Origin: a bacterium
GTDB lineage: Bacteria > Bacteroidota > Bacteroidia > Bacteroidales > Muribaculaceae
Length of the DNA stretch: 50,850 nucleotides
Direction: 5' to 3'
Assembly (NCBI GenBank): GCA_004561555.1
Contig: SFVH01000011.1
Location: 1-50,850, forward strand
Shown piece after piece: positions 35,662-45,092 of this stretch. Numbering within the stretch: position 1 is the stretch's first letter; the number at the start of each line of letters is the position of its first letter. The position numbers were made by a program, and so were the translations under genes. The notes under the pieces were generated by a model. The model searched no databases. It was not told where the DNA came from and worked only from the letters and a program-made list of their open reading frames with translations.

Positions 35662-36021
35662 TTATTTACCGTGTTTTTGTTTATCCAAATAGTATGGCGG
35701 TTGCTCAGACACCTTCAAGTTGAGATGCATGGTATCCATTCGCTCGGTCAGCTCGCTTTCGCGAGTCATACTGCCATATTTTGCGGTAACAGAGATTAGG
35801 TTGGTGCGAGCGTTGTCGAGTTCTTCTCGCAGCGTGATAATCTCTGCAAGTTTCATCTGCATATCAAATTTAAACGTGATATACATCACAAACAGCGACA
35901 CGACAATAACCACGCCAATCACATTACGCTTGTAAGTGTGCAACGACAGCCAGCGTCCTTGAATAAACCCTCTCAGCTTGCCGCCTTTTTTCTTCTTTGT
36001 TTTAGTATTGTCTTCGCTCAT
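35662..36021 (-). CDS. ftsL: FtsL-like cell division protein
   Basis: About 119 residues: a Lys-rich cytoplasmic start (MSEDNTKTKKKKGGKLRGF), one membrane helix (NVIGVVIVVSLFVMYITF, about 36-53) and a coiled-coil segment (LAEIITLREELDNARTNLIS). This is the FtsL pattern, and the position between rsmH and ftsI is the FtsL place in all dcw clusters. In Bacteroidetes it is often annotated only as a FtsL-like hypothetical protein. I chose ATG 36021, overlapping rsmH by 20 bp; an upstream ATG would extend far into rsmH. Confidence 0.85.
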   Translation of the reverse strand: MSEDNTKTKKKKGGKLRGFIQGRWLSLHTYKRNVIGVVIVVSLFVMYITFKFDMQMKLAEIITLREELDNARTNLISVTAKYGSMTRESELTERMDTMHLNLKVSEQPPYYLDKQKHGK

Positions 36022-36949
36022 TGTCGGATATATTTTTTTCAGCCACACGCAGCTTTGCGCTTCGCGAACGCGGATTGCGCTCCACTTCCTCATCGTCGGC
36101 TATGATGGGCTTATTGTTTATGAGAGTCAACGGCGAGAGTCGACGTCCGAAGAAGTCCGACTCCACCTTTCCGTCGATGCGACCGCTACGCATAAAATTT
36201 TTCACCATCCTGTCTTCGATGCTGTGATAGGTGATAATTGCCAATCGCGCTCCGGGACGCAACACATGTAGCGTCTGCTCCAAAAATTCTTGCAGCGCAT
36301 CCACTTCGTGATTCACCTCCATGCGTAGCGCCTGAAACACTTGTGCCAACTCCTTCTTTTCCGAGCGAGGATTGATGAGCGGACGGATGATATCCAGAAA
36401 ATCGGCAATCTTTTCTATCCGCCGTAGCGAGCGCGACTTAACGATAACATCCGCCATACGGCGAGCGTTTTTCAACTCCCCGTAAAGGCGAAAAATATCT
36501 GTTAATCGGTCTACGTCGTAGGTATTGACTACCTTTTGCGCATCCAGGGCATTGTCGCGACTCATCCGCATATCCAGGGGCGCATCGGCAGAGCGAAACG
36601 AAAAGCCGCGCTCGCCATCGTCGAAATGATGAAACGACACCCCGAGGTCGGCAAGAATGCCGTCCACCTGCTTCACCCCATAATAGCGCAAGAAGTTTTC
36701 AAGATAACGAAAATTGCCGTGCACGAATGTAAATCGAGCATCATCGATGCGATTGGCGTAAGCATCCATATCTTGGTCGAAGCCAAACAGCCTGCCGTCA
36801 TTGCCGAGGCTGTTGATAATGAGCCGCGAATGACCGCCACCGCCGAAAGTGACATCGACATAAGTACCTGCCGGATTAATGTTAAGTCCTTCAATAGATT
36901 GCGACGCCAAAGCCGGAATGTGATACACTATTTGCTCGTTGCTGTCCAT
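36002..36949 (-). CDS. rsmH: 16S rRNA (cytosine(1402)-N4)-methyltransferase
   Basis: A 315-residue SAM-dependent enzyme (also called MraW) that N4-methylates C1402 in the 16S rRNA decoding site. The SAM site is PAGTYVDVTFGGGGHSRLII (about 26-45), followed by FGFDQDMDAYAN. The central domain includes ILADLGVSFHHFDDGERGFSFR, the MraW hallmark, of which the core is DLGVS and GFSFR. It opens the dcw run. The mraZ gene that normally precedes it is absent: the next gene upstream is on the other strand. Confidence 0.96.
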   Translation of the reverse strand: MDSNEQIVYHIPALASQSIEGLNINPAGTYVDVTFGGGGHSRLIINSLGNDGRLFGFDQDMDAYANRIDDARFTFVHGNFRYLENFLRYYGVKQVDGILADLGVSFHHFDDGERGFSFRSADAPLDMRMSRDNALDAQKVVNTYDVDRLTDIFRLYGELKNARRMADVIVKSRSLRRIEKIADFLDIIRPLINPRSEKKELAQVFQALRMEVNHEVDALQEFLEQTLHVLRPGARLAIITYHSIEDRMVKNFMRSGRIDGKVESDFFGRRLSPLTLINNKPIIADDEEVERNPRSRSAKLRVAEKNISDNERRQY

Positions 36950-36991
36950 CAGTGAAATAACTGCTTTTTTCTTTCTTCTATTTTTAAGGTG

Positions 36992-36999
36992 TAAAGGTA
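36992..36999 (-). promoter_or_regulatory. possible -7 box for the dcw operon
   Basis: The minus strand reads TACCTTTA, one base from the TAnnTTTG consensus, 42 bp before rsmH. No TTTG occurs at the expected -33 distance. It is the best candidate in the 245-bp divergent intergenic region. Confidence 0.35.
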
Positions 37000-37157
37000 G
37001 GTATTATTTGCCAAATTGGGTGCATTTACAAGGCATTTTTTAAGAGAAAAGGGAAAAAAGTTATTAACAACCTGACAAATCACCTCTAAAACAGTAAAAA
37101 TTCAGCGATTTAACAGGCTTTAAGGGGGAATTTAATCGATAAACCACAGCATCTTAT

Positions 37158-37165
37158 TAACTTTG
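37158..37165 (+). promoter_or_regulatory. -7 box for the DUF2723 operon
   Basis: TAACTTTG matches TAnnTTTG exactly, 29 bp before the first DUF2723 start codon. The -33 element is not clear. Confidence 0.6.
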
Positions 37166-37194
37166 CAAGTTGAAAAATTGAAAAAAATTAAAAA

Positions 37195-40100
37195 ATGAAA
37201 AAATACAATCTGATTAACAACTCGTTAGGTTGGCTCGTTTTTGTCGTAGCATTGGTTTCCTATATGCTGACGCTTGAGCCTACGGCGAGTTTTTGGGATT
37301 GCGGCGAATTTATAGCGCAAGGTTACAAATTGGAAGTGGGACACCCACCCGGCAACCCCATTTTTATGCTGGCAGCCAACTTTTTCACCCACTTTGCAAG
37401 CACCCCGGAACAGGTGGCATTGTGTGTGAATGCTATGTCGGGACTACTTAGTGCCGGTACCATCTTGTTACTGTTTTGGACCATTACACACCTTGTGCGC
37501 AAACTCATCACCCGCGATGATGCCACCGACTATTCATGGCGACAAATGTCATTGATTATGGGTAGCGGCATTGCAGGCGCATTGGCATATGCGTGGAGCG
37601 ACACGTTCTGGTTTTCAGCTGTTGAAGCTGAAGTATATGCCTTCTCGTCGTTTTGCACGGCATTGACTTTCTGGCTGATTTTGAAGTGGGAAAACAGAGC
37701 CGACTCGCCCTACAGCGACCGTTATCTCATTGCTATTGCTTACGTTATCGGCGTGTCGGTGGCAGTGCATTTGCTTAACTTACTGTGTATCCCGGCAATC
37801 GTTTTGGTGATATATTATAAGAAATTTCCCACCGTCACTGCCCGCGGGTCGCTGCTGGCATTGTCTTTGTCGTTTGTGATTATCGCCTTCATTTTGTTTG
37901 GCTTGGTGCCGGGCTTTGTGGAGATGGCACAATACAGCGAGTTGCTGTTTGTCAACACGTTGGGCTTTGGATTTAATACCGGAGTTATTGCCTACACCCT
38001 CTTTTTCGTTGCTCTGCTTTGCTGGATGGCTTATGCGTTTTTCAAAAACGATTTCAATCAGATGCGCTTATCGTTTTTGCTCACTACCTTCTTTTCGGGC
38101 ATATTTTTCATGGGCGACAGCTTCATCATTCCGCTTATTCTCATTGCAGGATTGTCGCTGTGGCTGTTTAAATTTGTGAAAAAGAGCACGTTCCCTCACC
38201 GAACGCTATATATAATCGGGCTGTCAATAGGTGTGATTTTCGTGGGATACTCATCTTATGCTCTGATACTTATACGCTCCAACTCGCAAACACCGATGGA
38301 CCAAAACTCGCCCGACAATGTGTTTGCCTTGGGCAGCTATCTCAACCGCGAGCAGTATGGACGCACACCATTGTTCTATGGTCCGACCTATGCCTCACCG
38401 GTGTTGCGCAACAGCAACGGCCTTCCGGTGATTACCGAGGCCAAGACCTACACCAAAGAAGTCAAATCCACCCCTGATGCTCCCGACCGCTATGTGGAAA
38501 TCAACGACGACTTCAAACGCGACTGCGAATATCCGTCAAACACCAAAATGATATTCCCTCGCCTCTACGACAGCGGTGCCACCGACAAATATCAGCGTGC
38601 TATGGGCGGCATCGAAACCACCTCAAAAGAGGTGGATGTCTATTCCGATGGAGTTACCGAACTGAAAGACATACCTACATTCTCCGAAAACCTGAGATAT
38701 TTCTTCCAATACCAACTCAACTATATGTATTGGCGTTACTTCCTTTGGAATTTTGCCGGACGACAAAACGACATCCAAGGGCATGGCGAAATCACTCACG
38801 GCAACTGGATTTCCGGCTTCAGCTTCATCGATAATCCTCGTTTGGGCGACCAATCGTTACTCCCCGAGGACCTCGGCGAAGGCAATGCCGGGCACAACGT
38901 GTTTTATATGCTTCCGTTGCTCTTGGGAATAATAGGGTTGCTGTGGCAAGCCTATATCGGCAAGCGCGGCATCGAGCAATTTTGGGTGGTGTTTTTCCTA
39001 TTCTTCATGACGGGTATAGCTATCGTGGTCTACCTCAACCAAATTCCCGAGCAACCTCGCGAACGAGACTATGCCTATGCCGGCTCATTCTATGCTTTTG
39101 CCATATGGATAGGTATGGGCGTTGCCGGACTATATGCTCTCTTAAAAGCCCTTTGTCGCCTCATTATGAGCAACAAAAATAAGATGTCAAAGGGCATGAA
39201 AAACTGCTTGGCAGGCGTCGCTGTAGTGGCAGGCATTATCGTGCCATTGCAGATGGTGAGCCAAACATGGGACGACCACGACCGCTCCGGACGTTATGCA
39301 TGTCGCGACTTCGGAATGAATTATCTATCGAGCGTCGAGCCTAACGGCATCATCTTCACCTCCGGCGATAACGACACCTTCCCTCTTTGGTATGCACAAG
39401 AAGTGGAAGGCTGGCGCACCGATGTCAGGGTGGTCAACCTCTCATATCTCGCCACCGACTGGTATATGGCACAGATGCGCCGTCCGTCGTATGAAGCACA
39501 AGCGATACCCATGCAAGCTGTTGCCGACACTTATGCCTACGGACATCGCACGTGGGGCTCCACCTACTACTACGACAACGACGACAATTTGCAATTTTTC
39601 AACCGCGATGTGTTTGTGCCGGCTTTAGAATCTATTGCCGACTACTATTCGCCCGACAACTCCAACCCCGACACCAACTATTTCCGCTATCCGTGTTTCT
39701 ATATACCATTAAAACCGGATGTAGCAGTGGAAAGAGGGTATGTGCCGGCAGACAAGAAGATGAATGTAGCAGACAGCATTGCCGTAGACTTATATCGCGA
39801 CCAATACTTCTCCGGAAAAGACCAATACACACTCTCCTCGAGCAAAGCGATGGAGTTTGACATGATTTCCTCAATCATCAATCAAGGGTGGAAGCGACCG
39901 ATATATTTTGCAATGACTATCCCCGACGACTACCATTCGTTTTTCTACAACTTCTTGCAAAGCTCCGGTATGGCTTACAACATCACTCCTATCGATAAGA
40001 GCAATAAACATGCTACCATGGGCGCAGGATTTACCGATAAGGCTTATCGCAACATCACCGAGAAGTTCCGCTGGGGAGGTCTCGATGTGCCGGGCGCCAA

Positions 40101-40824
40101 GCCTTACTACGACGAAACTGCCGCACGTATGGCAAACACCACTCGACTGGCTATCCTTGAAACCGTCGAAGCTCTCTTGGAAGAAGGCGAAACGGCTGAG
40201 AAAGTGATGAATCATGCCGAGGGCGAAACGGAAATTACCGACATTCCCGCTCGATGCCTCACAAAAGAATGGATTGCCGACCGCTACAACAAAGCTCGCA
40301 CACTGTTGCAAACCATCGAGAAGAAAGTGCCGTTTACTCTTGTGCCGGCAAACTTCACTATCACCGACGATATAGCTCGCTACTATTATCGCATTGCCGA
40401 CTATTCCAAGTTGGATGCCGACCGCACTGCCGGCGACCGCTTCATCAATGCCACAATCGATAAGTATGCAGCTTATATACGTTATTACCAATCGCTTAGC
40501 TATAATCAGCTGTCAGGTCTTACGCAAACCGACTTATATCTCTTCAACGAAGGAGGATTTTTGTCGTTGCTATGCACCTACAACGAGGGAAACCCAAAAG
40601 CTGCCAAAGCCAAAGTGGCGCAGCTTGAAAAAAGCGGAGTGAATGTGTGGACGTTGTTTAACCGCGCCGCCTCTTCTTGCGGCAACGGCTCAAAGAGCGC
40701 TATCTACAACCTCTATCATTCCTACATTATGCTTAACGATGTCGATGAGAACAAGCTGTCGGACTTCTTGCAGAAGAATCCTAATTGTGCGGAAATTGTA
40801 TATAAAGTGTTTCAAGCATTATAA
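37195..40824 (+). CDS. DUF2723 membrane protein (GT-C glycosyltransferase-like), copy 1
   Basis: A 1,209-residue protein. The N-terminal 350 residues and a second block at about 570-680 are membrane segments; the C-terminal 500 residues are soluble. The first extracytoplasmic loop has the family motif TASFWDCGEFIAQGYKLEVG followed by HPPGNP, with the acidic pair D/E expected of a GT-C catalytic loop. Further conserved blocks are QIPEQPRERDYAYAGSFYAF and SGDNDTFPLWYAQEVEGWRT. DUF2723 includes eukaryotic TMEM260, reported as a protein O-mannosyltransferase; the bacterial members are not assigned, so protein or lipid glycosylation at the outer face of the inner membrane is inference. It forms an operon with its paralogue nine bases downstream. 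Confidence 0.88.
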   Translation: MKKYNLINNSLGWLVFVVALVSYMLTLEPTASFWDCGEFIAQGYKLEVGHPPGNPIFMLAANFFTHFASTPEQVALCVNAMSGLLSAGTILLLFWTITHLVRKLITRDDATDYSWRQMSLIMGSGIAGALAYAWSDTFWFSAVEAEVYAFSSFCTALTFWLILKWENRADSPYSDRYLIAIAYVIGVSVAVHLLNLLCIPAIVLVIYYKKFPTVTARGSLLALSLSFVIIAFILFGLVPGFVEMAQYSELLFVNTLGFGFNTGVIAYTLFFVALLCWMAYAFFKNDFNQMRLSFLLTTFFSGIFFMGDSFIIPLILIAGLSLWLFKFVKKSTFPHRTLYIIGLSIGVIFVGYSSYALILIRSNSQTPMDQNSPDNVFALGSYLNREQYGRTPLFYGPTYASPVLRNSNGLPVITEAKTYTKEVKSTPDAPDRYVEINDDFKRDCEYPSNTKMIFPRLYDSGATDKYQRAMGGIETTSKEVDVYSDGVTELKDIPTFSENLRYFFQYQLNYMYWRYFLWNFAGRQNDIQGHGEITHGNWISGFSFIDNPRLGDQSLLPEDLGEGNAGHNVFYMLPLLLGIIGLLWQAYIGKRGIEQFWVVFFLFFMTGIAIVVYLNQIPEQPRERDYAYAGSFYAFAIWIGMGVAGLYALLKALCRLIMSNKNKMSKGMKNCLAGVAVVAGIIVPLQMVSQTWDDHDRSGRYACRDFGMNYLSSVEPNGIIFTSGDNDTFPLWYAQEVEGWRTDVRVVNLSYLATDWYMAQMRRPSYEAQAIPMQAVADTYAYGHRTWGSTYYYDNDDNLQFFNRDVFVPALESIADYYSPDNSNPDTNYFRYPCFYIPLKPDVAVERGYVPADKKMNVADSIAVDLYRDQYFSGKDQYTLSSSKAMEFDMISSIINQGWKRPIYFAMTIPDDYHSFFYNFLQSSGMAYNITPIDKSNKHATMGAGFTDKAYRNITEKFRWGGLDVPGAKPYYDETAARMANTTRLAILETVEALLEEGETAEKVMNHAEGETEITDIPARCLTKEWIADRYNKARTLLQTIEKKVPFTLVPANFTITDDIARYYYRIADYSKLDADRTAGDRFINATIDKYAAYIRYYQSLSYNQLSGLTQTDLYLFNEGGFLSLLCTYNEGNPKAAKAKVAQLEKSGVNVWTLFNRAASSCGNGSKSAIYNLYHSYIMLNDVDENKLSDFLQKNPNCAEIVYKVFQAL

Positions 40825-40833
40825 TACCGTCGA

Positions 40834-43800
40834 ATGACAGAAAAACGCTATAACCACATAAACAACGGTATGGGGTGGCTGATGTTTCTCATTTCAGCCG
40901 CCACCTACTTGTTAACTCTTGAACCTACTGCAAGCTTTTGGGATTGTGGTGAATATATAGCGCAAAGCTACCTGATGGAAGTGGGGCATCCCCCCGGCAA
41001 CCCGTTTTTCGCCATGACGGCACGCTTTTTTGCCAATTTTGCCTCTACACCGCAACAAGTGGCAGTGTGTATCAATGCTATGTCGGCATTGCTCAGTGCT
41101 GCAACGATATTGCTACTGTTTTGGACCATCACCCACCTTGTGCGACGCATCGTTTGCGGTGTTGAGAAGCCTGTAGGCTCCGGTCTGCAGCTGCTTCTCA
41201 TTATGGGCAGTGGAGTGGCAGGAGCGTTAGCTTACGCATGGAGCGACAGCTTTTGGTTTTCGGCAGTAGAAACGGAGGTTTACGGCTACTCATCGTTTTG
41301 CACGGCACTGACCTTCTGGCTGGTGTTGCGCTGGGAGAGCCGCTTGGGTCATCCCACAGCCGACCGCTATCTTGTGGCTATAGCATATGTGGTGGGACTT
41401 TCCATAGGGGTGCACCTGCTCAATCTTTTGTGTGTGCCGGCCATAGCTTTAGTGGTGTATTATCGTAAAGTAAAGGTGACTCATTGGTGGACCACATTCC
41501 CGGTGTTGGTGCTGTCGCTGGCAATAATAGTGTTTGTGCTTTACGGCATCGTGCCCGGCTCGATGCGATTGGCGGGATATCTCGAGTTGTTGATGGTAAA
41601 TCAATTAGGGTTTGCCTATAACACCGGGGTCATCCTCTATGTTGTAGTCACGGCTTGTGCCTCGGTGTGGGCGGTGTATGAATTTTATCGCAACAACAGT
41701 CAGCTTCGAATGAAACTGTCTTTTTTGGCAGTGGTGGTGTTTAGCGGAGTGCTGATGATTTCCGGCGAAAATCTCATTATTCCGGCAGTGCTGCTCGCCG
41801 TTGTGGCAATCTATCTGTTTCTCTATTGCAAGGTGGTGCCACGCCGAGTGTTAGGAAATATAGTGCTTTACATCACGATGATTCTTGTGGGATTTTCATG
41901 CTATGCCGTGGTGCTTATTCGTGCTGCCGACAAGCCGATGATGAACGTAAACATCCCTGACAACGTGTTTTCGCTCACCGGATACGTTGAGCGCGACCAG
42001 TATGGCACTTCGCCCCTATTCTACGGTCCGGCATACACTGCCGATGCGTCGGTGATGCAACGCGATAAAGACGGCAAACCCGTGTATAAGATTTTGAAAC
42101 ACCGCTATGCCAAAAAGGTGAAATCATCGCCCGAAGAGCCGGATGCTTATGTGGAAACAGCACCTCAGAAGATTAACGTTTATGCGCCGGAAATGTATAT
42201 GTTCCTGCCACGCATCTACGACCCTGCCTCAGCAAAGAGTTATAGCAGCTGGGTGGGCGGAATCGAAGAAAAGGAGATTACAGCCCATGTGCAACACGGC
42301 GACTCTATCGTAGAGGTAAAAGCAAAGATGCCCTCTTATTGGGACAACGTGAAATATTTCGTAATCTATCAATCGGCGCAGATGTATTGGCGCTATTTGA
42401 TGCACAATTATGTAGGTCGACAAAACGACCTTAACGGCAACGGCGAGGTGACTCGCGGCAACTGGATTTGCGGTGTTGACTTTATCGACAATCTGCGATT
42501 AGGCAACCAGTCGTTGCTCCCCGACGAATTGGGAAAAGACAACAAGGGGCGAAACATCTACTACGGTATGCCCTTCCTTCTCGGACTTATAGGCTTGTTA
42601 TGGCAAGCTCGCGCCGGCAAAGAGGGGAAGCGACAATGTTGGGTGGTGTTTATGCTTTTCTTTATGACAGGAATGGCTATAGTGCTCTACCTCAACCAAA
42701 TACCCGGGCAAGCACGAGAACGCGATTATTCGTTTGCCGGCTCGCTTTATGCCTACGCCATCTGGATTGGTATGGGTGTTGCCGGATTGGCGCGGTTGAT
42801 GTTTAAGGTGTGGCGACGCTTCTCCAATCGCTATCATGAAAAGGTGGAACGCATAGCCGCTTATGTGGCGGTAGCAGTGGGCGTGATTGTGCCGTTGCAG
42901 ATGGTGAGCCAAACGTGGGACGACCACGACCGCTCCGGGCGTTACCTTGCGCGCGACTTCGCCTACAACTGCCTCGCCTCGGTGGATAAAGACGCTATCC
43001 TCTTCAATAGCGGCGACAACAACTCATTCCCGGTGTGGTATATCCAAGACACCGAAGGCTATCGCACCGACGTGAGAACCCTCAACACCGACTATCTCTA
43101 TTCAGATTGGTATATTTTCCAAGCCAACTATCCTTATTTCGACTCTCCGAAAATCGATATGATAGGCTCCACGAAAGCTTATGCTTACCGACATCGCTCA
43201 AGGGCTTACTTCATGAACAAATATGAGCCGTGTTCCACTCAGGAAATGCTCCACAAGTTTTATAATCCCGGGAAGGACGGCTTAAAAATCCAGCCCATAT
43301 CCACAATCGCCGTAGATGCCGATGAGGTGATGAAAGCCGAAAATATTCCGTCATATAGCAAGCCTTTTATCGTGCCGGAAATCACTATCGACCTTCTCAA
43401 AAACACCTCTTCGGGCAATAATAACTCTGAAGCAAGAGCGTCGAAGATGGTGATGGTGGATATGATTGCCGCCAATGCAGCCAACGGATGGAAGCGACAG
43501 ATTGCATATATGCACACGATGCCTCACAGCACCTTCTCTTTTGTGAGCCCTTATATGGCATCCACCGGCTTGGCTATGGTGCTCACTCCTTTCCGCCAAG
43601 CCTGCTACACCGCCACCGGCAGCGGCTATTCCGACAAAGCCTACGACAACTTTATGCATCGCTACCGTTGGGGCGGGCTGGATGTGGAAAAGCCGGAAGA
43701 TGCGCCCTATCTCGATGAGCAAAATCGCACCATCGTGGTGCAGATGCGCCGTGCGATGCTCGACCTATCGCTGCGACTGCTTCGCGAAGGCGATATTGCC

Positions 43801-44472
43801 ATTGCTGCCGCCACCGACAGCAGCATCTATCCGTTGCTTCCCAAGCAATTGGCAACCAACGACTATGCCCTCGACCGCTATAACAAAGCTCTCGACATTA
43901 TCCGACTGATGGACAAAAAGTTACCTCAATTCCTAATGCCCGACAATTACGAGTTCCGCTGTCAGACAGCTGAAATACTTTATCGCATTGCCGATGGCAC
44001 AAACAATCCCGAAATAAGGAAGGAAGCTGATATGCTCATCTCGTCGGCCATCGACCGCTTTGCCAAACATATGGCGTATTTCCAAACACTCACTTTCTGG
44101 CAACCGATATGCACCGCCGACAAATTGCTTTACAATCAAGGCGGCTATCTGCGACTCCTCGCCACCTACTACAATGCCAACCCCAAAGCGGCATTGGCAA
44201 AAATCGCCGAGCAGGAGCGTAGTGGCATCGATGTGTGGGAAGCATTTTTAAGGATGTTGAACGAAGCCACTCATTACAAAGCACCTAATTATCGCGGCTA
44301 TCGTCTTTTCATCAACACCGATGCCGTATGCCCGATGATGGAAGCTTACGATGCCGAAAGATTTAAAAAGGATATGGCTTTGGAGGCTTACCAAAATACA
44401 ATTACCGCAGCTGCGGAATATGTGGATTATTGGAAGCAATACGACGAAAATCAACTTAAAGGCAATTACTGA
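40834..44472 (+). CDS. DUF2723 membrane protein (GT-C glycosyltransferase-like), copy 2
   Basis: A 1,212-residue tandem paralogue of the preceding gene, co-linear along its whole length. Both begin with a near-identical reading (NNGMGWLMFLISAATYLLTL, then TASFWDCGEYIAQSYLMEVG, HPPGNP). Conserved blocks QIPGQARERDYSFAGSLYAY and MVSQTWDDHDRSGRY are kept. The block that reads SGDNDTFPLWYAQEVEG in copy 1 is SGDNNSFPVWYIQDTEG here, so an acidic residue is lost. The active-loop Asp and Glu are intact. The pair may have different acceptors or one may have lost activity; this is inference. It is followed five bases later by the deacetylase gene. Confidence 0.87.
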   Translation: MTEKRYNHINNGMGWLMFLISAATYLLTLEPTASFWDCGEYIAQSYLMEVGHPPGNPFFAMTARFFANFASTPQQVAVCINAMSALLSAATILLLFWTITHLVRRIVCGVEKPVGSGLQLLLIMGSGVAGALAYAWSDSFWFSAVETEVYGYSSFCTALTFWLVLRWESRLGHPTADRYLVAIAYVVGLSIGVHLLNLLCVPAIALVVYYRKVKVTHWWTTFPVLVLSLAIIVFVLYGIVPGSMRLAGYLELLMVNQLGFAYNTGVILYVVVTACASVWAVYEFYRNNSQLRMKLSFLAVVVFSGVLMISGENLIIPAVLLAVVAIYLFLYCKVVPRRVLGNIVLYITMILVGFSCYAVVLIRAADKPMMNVNIPDNVFSLTGYVERDQYGTSPLFYGPAYTADASVMQRDKDGKPVYKILKHRYAKKVKSSPEEPDAYVETAPQKINVYAPEMYMFLPRIYDPASAKSYSSWVGGIEEKEITAHVQHGDSIVEVKAKMPSYWDNVKYFVIYQSAQMYWRYLMHNYVGRQNDLNGNGEVTRGNWICGVDFIDNLRLGNQSLLPDELGKDNKGRNIYYGMPFLLGLIGLLWQARAGKEGKRQCWVVFMLFFMTGMAIVLYLNQIPGQARERDYSFAGSLYAYAIWIGMGVAGLARLMFKVWRRFSNRYHEKVERIAAYVAVAVGVIVPLQMVSQTWDDHDRSGRYLARDFAYNCLASVDKDAILFNSGDNNSFPVWYIQDTEGYRTDVRTLNTDYLYSDWYIFQANYPYFDSPKIDMIGSTKAYAYRHRSRAYFMNKYEPCSTQEMLHKFYNPGKDGLKIQPISTIAVDADEVMKAENIPSYSKPFIVPEITIDLLKNTSSGNNNSEARASKMVMVDMIAANAANGWKRQIAYMHTMPHSTFSFVSPYMASTGLAMVLTPFRQACYTATGSGYSDKAYDNFMHRYRWGGLDVEKPEDAPYLDEQNRTIVVQMRRAMLDLSLRLLREGDIAIAAATDSSIYPLLPKQLATNDYALDRYNKALDIIRLMDKKLPQFLMPDNYEFRCQTAEILYRIADGTNNPEIRKEADMLISSAIDRFAKHMAYFQTLTFWQPICTADKLLYNQGGYLRLLATYYNANPKAALAKIAEQERSGIDVWEAFLRMLNEATHYKAPNYRGYRLFINTDAVCPMMEAYDAERFKKDMALEAYQNTITAAAEYVDYWKQYDENQLKGNY

Positions 44473-44477
44473 TAGTT

Positions 44478-45092
44478 ATGCTCATCGAACAACCGCCCAT
44501 CCCCTACAGAATGTTGTTCCCCGAAACGGTGTGGCGCATTCCTATGACTGAAAAGGCTGTGTATCTCACTTTCGACGACGGCCCGATACCGGAGGTCACT
44601 CCTTGGGTGCTCGATGTGCTCGACCACTACGGCATCAAAGCCACATTTTTCTGCGTAGGCGACAATGTGAGAAAGCATCCGGCGACGTTTCAGCAAGTGG
44701 TGGAACGCGGACACAGCGTGGGCAATCACACCATGCACCACCTTCAGGGCGCTTTTACCACCACCAAGCGATATGTTGCCGACATCAACGAAGCCGACTC
44801 CTACATCCACAGCGCACTATTTCGCCCGCCTCACGGATTAATACGCTGGAAGCAAGCTGCCGCTATCAAGGGCAATATGAGAATCATCATGTATGACCTC
44901 GTCACTCGCGACTATTCGCAAAAACTCACTCGCGAAGAGGTGCTCAACAACGTAAAGCGATACACACGCAACGGCTCAATCATCGTGTTTCACGACTCGC
45001 TGAAGTCGCAACAGCGATTGCGTTGGGCGCTACCTCGCGCCATTGAATGGCTTAAAGATAATGGCTACAAGTTTCTCCCCATCCCTATGTAA
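44478..45092 (+). CDS. polysaccharide deacetylase (NodB homology) family protein
   Basis: A 204-residue cytoplasmic-looking carbohydrate esterase 4 domain with no signal peptide. NodB motifs: TFDDGP (about 32-37, metal-binding Asp), GNHTMHH (about 81-87, metal histidines), RPPHG (about 116, where RPPYG is commoner), DLVTRDYS and the C-terminal IIVFHDS. It would remove N-acetyl or O-acetyl groups from a glycan. It follows the two DUF2723 genes by five bases, so it may act on the same glycan, but the lack of an export signal argues for a lipid-linked or cytoplasmic substrate. Its 3' end overlaps queG by 32 bp. Confidence 0.88.
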   Translation: MLIEQPPIPYRMLFPETVWRIPMTEKAVYLTFDDGPIPEVTPWVLDVLDHYGIKATFFCVGDNVRKHPATFQQVVERGHSVGNHTMHHLQGAFTTTKRYVADINEADSYIHSALFRPPHGLIRWKQAAAIKGNMRIIMYDLVTRDYSQKLTREEVLNNVKRYTRNGSIIVFHDSLKSQQRLRWALPRAIEWLKDNGYKFLPIPM

